Shown here: positions 57,955-64,000 of the stretch, piece by piece
Numbering within the stretch: position 1 is the first letter of the stretch
Layout of the letters: every line of letters begins with the position of its first letter
Source: Adiantum capillus-veneris
Taxonomy: Eukaryota > Streptophyta > Polypodiopsida > Polypodiales > Pteridaceae
Direction: 5' to 3'
NCBI GenBank assembly: GCA_014529385.2
Contig: CM043952.1
Location: forward strand, 61,582,119-61,646,118
Length of the DNA stretch: 64,000 bases
Notes under the pieces: generated by a model
The model's database searches: none
Seen by the model: the letters and a program-made list of their open reading frames with translations, nothing else
Told to the model about the DNA's origin: nothing
Program-made: the position numbers and the translations under genes

Positions 57955-60771
57955 TTTACTTGATGATGCTGGCTACGTCAACACTTTTGGACAGAATATG
58001 TGGAAGATATCCAAGGGTTCTATGACAGTAGCACATGGAGTAAAGTTTGGAGGACTTTACATGATTTATGTATCAAATGTCTCTAAAAATGTAATCAATG
58101 TAACCGAGCAGCCGAACGTTTCTTTGTTGCATAGCCGGTTAGGACATATGTCCAAGAAGGGAATGGAAATCTTGTCTCGTTCTGGTTATTTGCCTGGCTT
58201 GTCATTTAATGATTTTGAATTCTGTGAAAATTGTCTGTATGGTAAGCAAACACAGCAACCACATAAGCATAGAAGCAGTAGAAGAGATACACAGTTGGCA
58301 CTTGTTCATAGTGATTTGTGTGGACCTATGCCTAACCTATCTCTAGGGGGAGCTTCTTACTTTATGACATTATAGATGATTACTCGAGGAAAGTATGGGT
58401 TTACTTTCTCAAGCACAAGGATGAAGCGTTTAGTGTTTTCAAAACGTTTGTGACACTTGTGGAGAATCGGAGTGGCAAGAAGCTTAAATGCTTACGCACT
58501 GACAATGGTGGAGAGTATGTTTCAAAGGCCTTTCAGTACTTTTGTGAGTCAAAAGGTATAAAACGTGAACTTACTGCTCCTTACAATCCTCCTCAAAATG
58601 GTGTTGCTGAGAGGATGAATAGGACCATACAAGAGAAGGTCAGAAGTATGTTGTCTAATGCACAACTGCCAAATGGGTTTTGGGCTGAAGCTGTATCAAC
58701 AGTTGTTCATCTTATAAATAGATCTCCTAGCAAGGTTTTGCAGAAGGATTCAATGGCAGAGATGGTATGGTCAGGCAAAGTGCCCTCATACAAGCATCTC
58801 AGAGTCTTTGGCTGTGAGGCATATACTCATGTTCCAAAGGAATTTAGGAACAAACTTGAGCCAAAGAGTAGAAAGTGCATCTTTCTAGGCTATGGTAATT
58901 CTGGTGAGATGGGGTACAGACTTTGGGATCCCAAATCCAGAAAGGTTATCCGCAGCAATGATGTTCACTTTAATGAAGCCAAATATCATTCTAAACCAGA
59001 GAGGGTTGAGGAGATTAGAAGAGTTGTCTTCCAAGAAGATGGACCTGCACGTGCAAGACAAAATGTCAGGGCTCAAGAGGAGCAAGGACAAGATAGAGTG
59101 GAACCACAGGTTGTGGCTGAGCTTGTCCCACCTATTTTGCGTAGATTTGGACGTATCACACGACCTCCTGATAGGTTTGTTCCATCTATGAACTATGTCA
59201 TGTTGACTGATTGCAATGAGCCTTCATGTTACAAGGAAGCAGTGCAAATGAAGGACTCCGAGAATTGGCAATTGGCCATGCAGTCAGAGATGACAGCTCT
59301 GCATAAAAACCAGACATGGAAGCTAGTTAAATTACCACATGGCAAAAAGGCTCTACCTTGTAAATGGGTTTACAGGTATAAGATCACCGCTCATGATAGT
59401 CAGCCAAAGTACAAAGCAAGGCTTGTTGCCAAGGGCTTTAAGCGAGAACAAGGCATTGACTTTGATGAAGTCTTCTCTCCGGTGGTCAAGATGACTACAT
59501 TGAGATGCTTTCTTGCATTGGTTGCCACATTAGATTTGGTGTTGCACCAAATGGATGTCAAGACAGCGTTCTTGCATGGTGATTTAGATGTGGAAATTTA
59601 CATGCAGCAGCCAGAAGGGTTTGTTGAGAAAGGCAAGGAAGATTTGGTGTGCCAGTTGTTAAAGAGTCTTTATGGCTTAAAACAATCACGGAGGGCATGG
59701 TACCATAAGTTCCACAAGTTTATGCTTTCTCAAGGCTACAAACGTAGTGAGTTTGATCACTGTCTATATACAAAGAAGGCTAAGGATGGCAGTTGGCTGA
59801 TCCTTATTTTGTATGTGGATGACATGTTGATTGCTGGCAAGCACTTGGAAGAAATTTCAGCTTTGAAGTCAAAGATGGCAAAATCGTTTGACATGAAAGA
59901 CATGGGTGAGGCAAGTCATATACTTGGTATGCGCATTGAGAGAGACAGATCAAAGAAGTTGATTTGGTTATCTCAAACAGAGTATATTGACAAGGTTTTG
60001 CAACGTTTCAATATGGAGAAGGGAAAGGCATTGAGTGTTCCATTGCCACCATATGTGAAACTTAGCAAACAAGATTGTCCTGTGTCTGAGGAAGAACAGG
60101 CTGAAATGGATAAGATTCCATATGCGTCTGCAGTGGGTAGTTTGATGTATGCAATGATTGCTACTCGCCCAGACATTGCATTTGCAGTGGGAGTAGTAAG
60201 TCGATACATGTCAAACCCAGGCAAGAAACATTGGGAGGCAGTGAAAGGAATATTGAGATACCTGAAAGCTACAAAGAGTATGCGCATATGTTATGGGAGT
60301 CAGGAGCTAAGTGTAAAGGGTTTTACAGACTCAGATTATGCAGGTGACTTAGACAATCGAAGGTCTACGTCAGGGTATGTCTTTACATTGGCTGGTGGAG
60401 TAGTATCATGGCGTTCTAGATTACAAGATCGTGTTACTCAGTCTACTACAAAGGCTGAATATGTTGCAGCATCAGAGGCATGCAAAGAATCAATTTGGCT
60501 TAATCGACTAGTAACAGATTTGGGAATCAAAGAAGAGATGCCTGTGTTATATTGTGATAGTCAAAGTGCTATACAATTGGCTCGCAATCCAGTTTATCAC
60601 TCAAAGACAAAGCATGTGGATGTGAAGTATCATTTCATCAGGGAAATGCTCGAGGATAAGCAACTTCAGCTTGTCAAAGTTCACACCAAAGAAAATCCTG
60701 CTGATCTACTTACAAAAGGACTTCCCTCAGAGAGCTTTGCGCATTTTCGCAAGCAGTTAGGTGTAGGGTAG
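57955..60771 (+). pseudogene. outer copia pol, 3' part (integrase, RT, RNase H)
   Basis: Reading resumes after the nested copy with LLDDAGYVNTFGQ. It continues through HSRLGHMSKKG and HSDLCGPMPNLSLGGASYF. A one-base deletion near 58369-58371 (the nested copy has an extra T before ATAGATGAT) shifts frame. From there the second frame is open to 60771 with LRTDNGGEY, QNGVAERMN, YVDD (about 59814) and RNase H. The RNase H motif reads STTKAEYVA where the nested copy has STTEAEYVA. The RT region 59272-60164 is far closer to the nested copy than its flanks are. Apart from the frameshift this half is well preserved. Confidence 0.95.
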
Positions 60772-60860
60772 TACATCACTTCTCTACATCTCTTGTATAT
60801 TAGCTTGTATAGTAGCTTCTCTCACACTTAAAGTACCACATTGGACTTTAAGTGGGAGGT

Positions 60861-61053
60861 TGTTGGGGTATAAAGCCCAATGTGGTCGCCCAGGTAAGTG
60901 GGCGGGCCGCTAGGTATGTACACATATTCTTTGTAAAAACCTAATAAGAACTCACTATGCTCTACACATTACAGTAGAGTGTGTTCACCATATCGTCGTG
61001 CTCTTCTTCTCGCACTCTCTCTCTCGCGTCGCACTTCCGCTTGTACTCCTTCA
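60861..61053 (+). repeat. outer copia 3' LTR
   Basis: 193 bp, followed by the target duplication TAAAA. Confidence 0.97.
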
Positions 61054-61058
61054 TAAAA

Positions 61059-63420
61059 TTGGGTTCAACTTTTCGGCCAACAAATTAACCGTTTGGAATC
61101 CACCCACCCACCAAACCATTTGATAAATGCACATTCTCAAGGTACTACTATGATACTAGAAAACAATATTCCAATCATGTCAAACTAAGAATACATTTCA
61201 AGCATTTGAAAGCAGCATGCAAACTGTTGCATACCTTTACTTTGTTTTTTCTTTAGTATTAGTAAAATTATCTAGTTATCTTTCAAGCAATCACATATAC
61301 TCCTCCAGGCATATCCCGATCCTCATCCTAGGACTTGGGTATCCTGACTCCTCCGCCACATGTGGAGGCGGCGCCTTGACACAGCTTTCAATTCTTATTT
61401 TTCTTTATCTTGTGTGGGAAAGGCTTACAAAAATAATATACTCTAGATTCCTTCTAAATTAATAATTCGAGAAGTAGAACAAAGGCCCCGCTATAATGAG
61501 GACAATTGCGGAATAGCCCATTTAGATTCTTAGCCTTTCCAAGGTTCCTTTTTACCCAAATAATTAGAAGAGTTCTTTAATTAAATTCACATCCTCCTCC
61601 CTTATACTAATCCCTTTATGGATCCATTTTCCTTCCTCCTTTACCCGTCGGCATCAGGCCTACCTGGACTAGGCCGATTTCCAAACGCATCCGCGGGTCC
61701 CTATCACCCGACAGAGACACACTCCCAGTCAAATCCCATTTCTAGGGCAGCGAATGAACTCAAGCTCAAAACATAGATCAACAATTATCAGTCCTAGCCC
61801 AAAAGGACCATCCCCTGTTGTATCCCACAGGTAAACACCTGCATCGACCTTTTCCAAGCATGTAAGACAAAGCTCACACTTAAATCTTCTATATTATGCT
61901 AGGACTATCCACGTCAAATCTTCTCAATAAATTTTTTATTCTATTTTAAATTTCTATTAAGATCCTTGAGTTATAATCTCTTGGTTCCTAGTTCATTTTA
62001 ATCTTTAATCAAACAAGACCTTAAGAATTACAACGAGTCTCTTGGGAGTTTAAGGTTTTGTCTCGACGTAAGGTTCAAGTTAACACTGACTTTGACGAAT
62101 CCCATTTTGGTCCCTTTGCATCATTTGCCATCCATGGGGCATTTCCATGGAAACAATGGGAGTTTTATGTTCAAGCAACACGATCACGACATCTGTGAAG
62201 CTATCTCCTTACTCCCTCCTTCAAATTTGCAAACAAACTTGAAGGTAGACAAACTTGAAATGAACAATGCATATGCTTTCTACCAAGAGTTTTTTATTTG
62301 GTGTAAAGACTATGCGTGGTAAACACAAAACTTCGGAATGCACCAACTTGAAATCTTGAGACAAATAATCAAGAAGCTTCCTTGAGTGCTTATGCAAGAG
62401 CGAAACCCTTCCATTCATGGTAGTGTAAGAGTGAAAATGTCACATTCCTAAGAGTGGACATGCTAGTATAGTGAAAAATGCTCATATAGTAGTGTATGAA
62501 TGATTAAAAAATTCTTCTTTAAGAAGGAATATAGGCATGCCTTTGCTACTGTGAAGAGGATTAATTATGTAGCTAGAAGAGGCTTATGGTTTTGGGACTT
62601 TCCAATTGATAACAGGGAGGGATAACCTTAACTGGAAGGAAATTTCCACTTCCAAGGAAAAAATTCTTCGATTGAGATAGAGCTACCCTTCAAAACTTAT
62701 GAACGAAAAATATCCTATTTCTTAAATTTAAAGAAAAACTTGTGAACCTTTCATAAGAGCATTCTTTTTAGAGTAAATTATAATACTAGTTTGAATAGAA
62801 TGGTTAATTCTAAAAAAATCAATACTTAATTGCCCGTGATTATTTTGCAATTATCTCGCAGCTTAAAAATAGAAAAATATTTTTTTGGCGAAATTTAAGG
62901 GTATGCTTAGATATTAATAATCTCCAACATGAATGCAATTTTAGTATGATCTCCAGTCACCTATGGTTAAAGAGAGTGCTTTTTTTTTACTCTCTCTATG
63001 CCATATTAATCTGGTAATCTAAAGAACTTGAAATAACAGAATTTGAAATAACATCGGGATTAGTTGTTAGCAAGATGGTTAGTTATGATTAGTATAATGA
63101 ACCATAATTAGAGGGAAACAACAAAATTAAGTAGTTATTTCTTCTTCCCAAGTAAAAGGCTTACTTATGGAAAAACGAGAGCTTAAGCATAAATTTATGT
63201 AAGCATGAAAGTAAATCACTTTAAAGCAAGTGCAAGAGCATAAAAAGAACAATAAAACATTACCTTAGTGTCTGTATGGTCTAGTCTTCTCCTTGGTTTG
63301 GATGTATTCGCCTCTTCACTTTGCTTGAAGACCAGCAATTTGGATACTTGGAATGAGAGAATGGTAAGAGGCAAAGGTGTCATGCCAAGGATAGGACTAG
63401 GCGGGCATGGCCCTGGCAAA
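61059..63420. other. unassigned DNA, possibly continuing the interrupted LTR
   Basis: No gene is recognised. The first part should continue the LTR interrupted at 49930. The block 61640-61870 (CCGTCGGCATCAGGCC ... CACAGGTAAACACC) is less AT-rich and has no coding frame. Short frames at 62092-62322 and 61217-61462 resemble nothing known. Confidence 0.4.
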
Positions 63421-63530
63421 GTGTCGGACACACATGCAGTAAAGGGGTCTATATATGGAAGAGGGCCAAGGGCCTATATATAGGATGGTTGGGTGGTTAT
63501 TCGCATGTCTGTGTACCCTTTGGTCCAACA
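63421..63530 (+). repeat. 3' portion of a 5' LTR
   Basis: A TATA box (CTATATATAGG, about 63473-63483) precedes an end GGTCCAACA at 63530 and a primer site. The LTR start is not located. The internal region of this plus-strand element runs out of the window. Confidence 0.6.
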
Positions 63531-63531
63531 T

Positions 63532-63545
63532 TGGTATTAGAGCTC
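63532..63545 (+). promoter_or_regulatory. primer binding site of an element leaving the window
   Basis: TGGTATTAGAGCTC is one base different from the Met-tRNA-type TGGTATCAGAGCTC and lies one base after the LTR end. Confidence 0.75.
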
Positions 63546-64000
63546 AGGGGAGGGAGAGCAAATGAGATCCAATTCGCCACCATGACACTAGGGAAACAAG
63601 GTTTCTAACTTTGACATGGATTGGAATTCACATGCAAGGCATCACTAGTGGATGCCAATTGTTTTTGAAAGGAATCCGGTAGATTTCTAGATTCAAACAA
63701 TACCAAGTCTGGTACAGATTTGGTGACGCCAGGCTCAAGAATTTACAGATCTCACGAGAGGGATCAAGCACCATGCACGATAAGGTCGTAGGTTGGCAAC
63801 TTGGAGAGGCTTCAAGGTGCATCTGTTAACGTTCTAGGTACTTCTGGCATTACTTTTTGAATTTTTTATGCAATCATCTGCACTTTGTTTGGTTTTGTGA
63901 ATTCCGACTTGTGCAATGGTTGTCGCCCAAGAGATGAGTAGAATTTATCAAGCAAGGCTTGAATGATTTTACGGCAATGCTTTTGTTCAAGTTAGTCACT
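63546..64000 (+). other. leader of the element leaving the window
   Basis: No coding frame is evident yet. This is expected for the untranslated leader after a primer site. Confidence 0.45.

Larger units (their letters stand above)
49931..61053 (+). mobile_element. outer Ty1/copia retrotransposon, carrying a nested copia element
   Basis: LTRs at 49931-50121 (191 bp) and 60861-61053 (193 bp) begin TGTTGGGGTATAAAG and end CTCCTTCA. The target duplication TAAAA lies at 49926-49930 and 61054-61058. The primer site TGGTATCAGAGC is at 50124, and the polypurine-like AAGTGGGAGG is directly before the right LTR. The element alone is about 5.57 kb. The nested copy (52399-57949) splits its gag-pol gene. 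The gene also has two 1-nt frameshifts and a stop, so this copy is dead. Confidence 0.97.

Noticed and set aside
1..64000. A coordinated new gene system such as a defence island or biosynthetic cluster
   Set aside because: Apart from pyruvate kinase, every recognisable coding region belongs to a transposable element, and no set of neighbouring host genes is present.

Overview
The window looks like nuclear DNA of a land plant with a large, retrotransposon-rich genome. The evidence is plant-type LTR retrotransposons with initiator-Met-tRNA primer sites, a cytosolic-type pyruvate kinase gene with GT-AG introns, and long CT/GA microsatellites. A fern or gymnosperm would fit, but the sequence alone does not fix the species. 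Only one ordinary host gene is recognisable: a three-exon pyruvate kinase at 16263-19255 (+). Almost everything else that can be named is a transposable element or a relic of one, often nested.

Layout. 1-2.3 kb: nothing identified. 2.3-6.0 kb: a decayed pogo/Tigger-like DDE transposase (-), split by a 1.57-kb TRIM retrotransposon with a perfect 5-bp target duplication. 6.1-9.9 kb: pieces of Ty3/gypsy elements (LTR, RNase H/integrase fragment, an unidentified 3' ORF, a second LTR). 10-12.2 kb: a gag fragment and LTR of a chromovirus-like gypsy relic (-). 12.2-14 kb: PBS and LTR of an Athila-like relic. 14.6 kb: a possible tRNA-derived SINE head. 16-19.4 kb: pyruvate kinase. 21.3-23.4 kb: LINE and copia-gag relics (-).

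23397-37259 is a chromovirus (Ty3/gypsy with a C-terminal chromodomain, -) with 1.6-kb LTRs and target duplication AGAGC. Its pol is split by a 5.06-kb, apparently non-coding element with terminal inverted repeats (26935-31998), which itself carries minisatellites and an array of strong hairpins. 37.3-44.1 kb is an Athila-like gypsy gag relic (-). Its long leader holds a ~280-bp repeat array built around a 20-bp palindrome, and that leader was invaded by a second member of the TRIM family. 46.1-48.8 kb is a gag-only gypsy deletion derivative. 49931-61053 is a copia element (TSD TAAAA), and inside its polyprotein gene sits a complete, uninterrupted copia element of a sister family (52399-57949, TSD ACAGG). 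The RT regions of the two copia elements are nearly identical over 893 bp while their flanks are clearly diverged, which indicates a recombination or gene-conversion patch. The window ends in the 3' end of another LTR with its primer site at 63.5 kb.

I see no gene cluster that works as a new biological system. The unusual signals are the copia RT mosaic, the palindrome array in the gypsy leader, the unclassified TIR element with its hairpin array, the pogo-like transposase in a plant context, and a mini-ORF conserved in the LTRs of the two TRIMs. Divergence counts are by eye.
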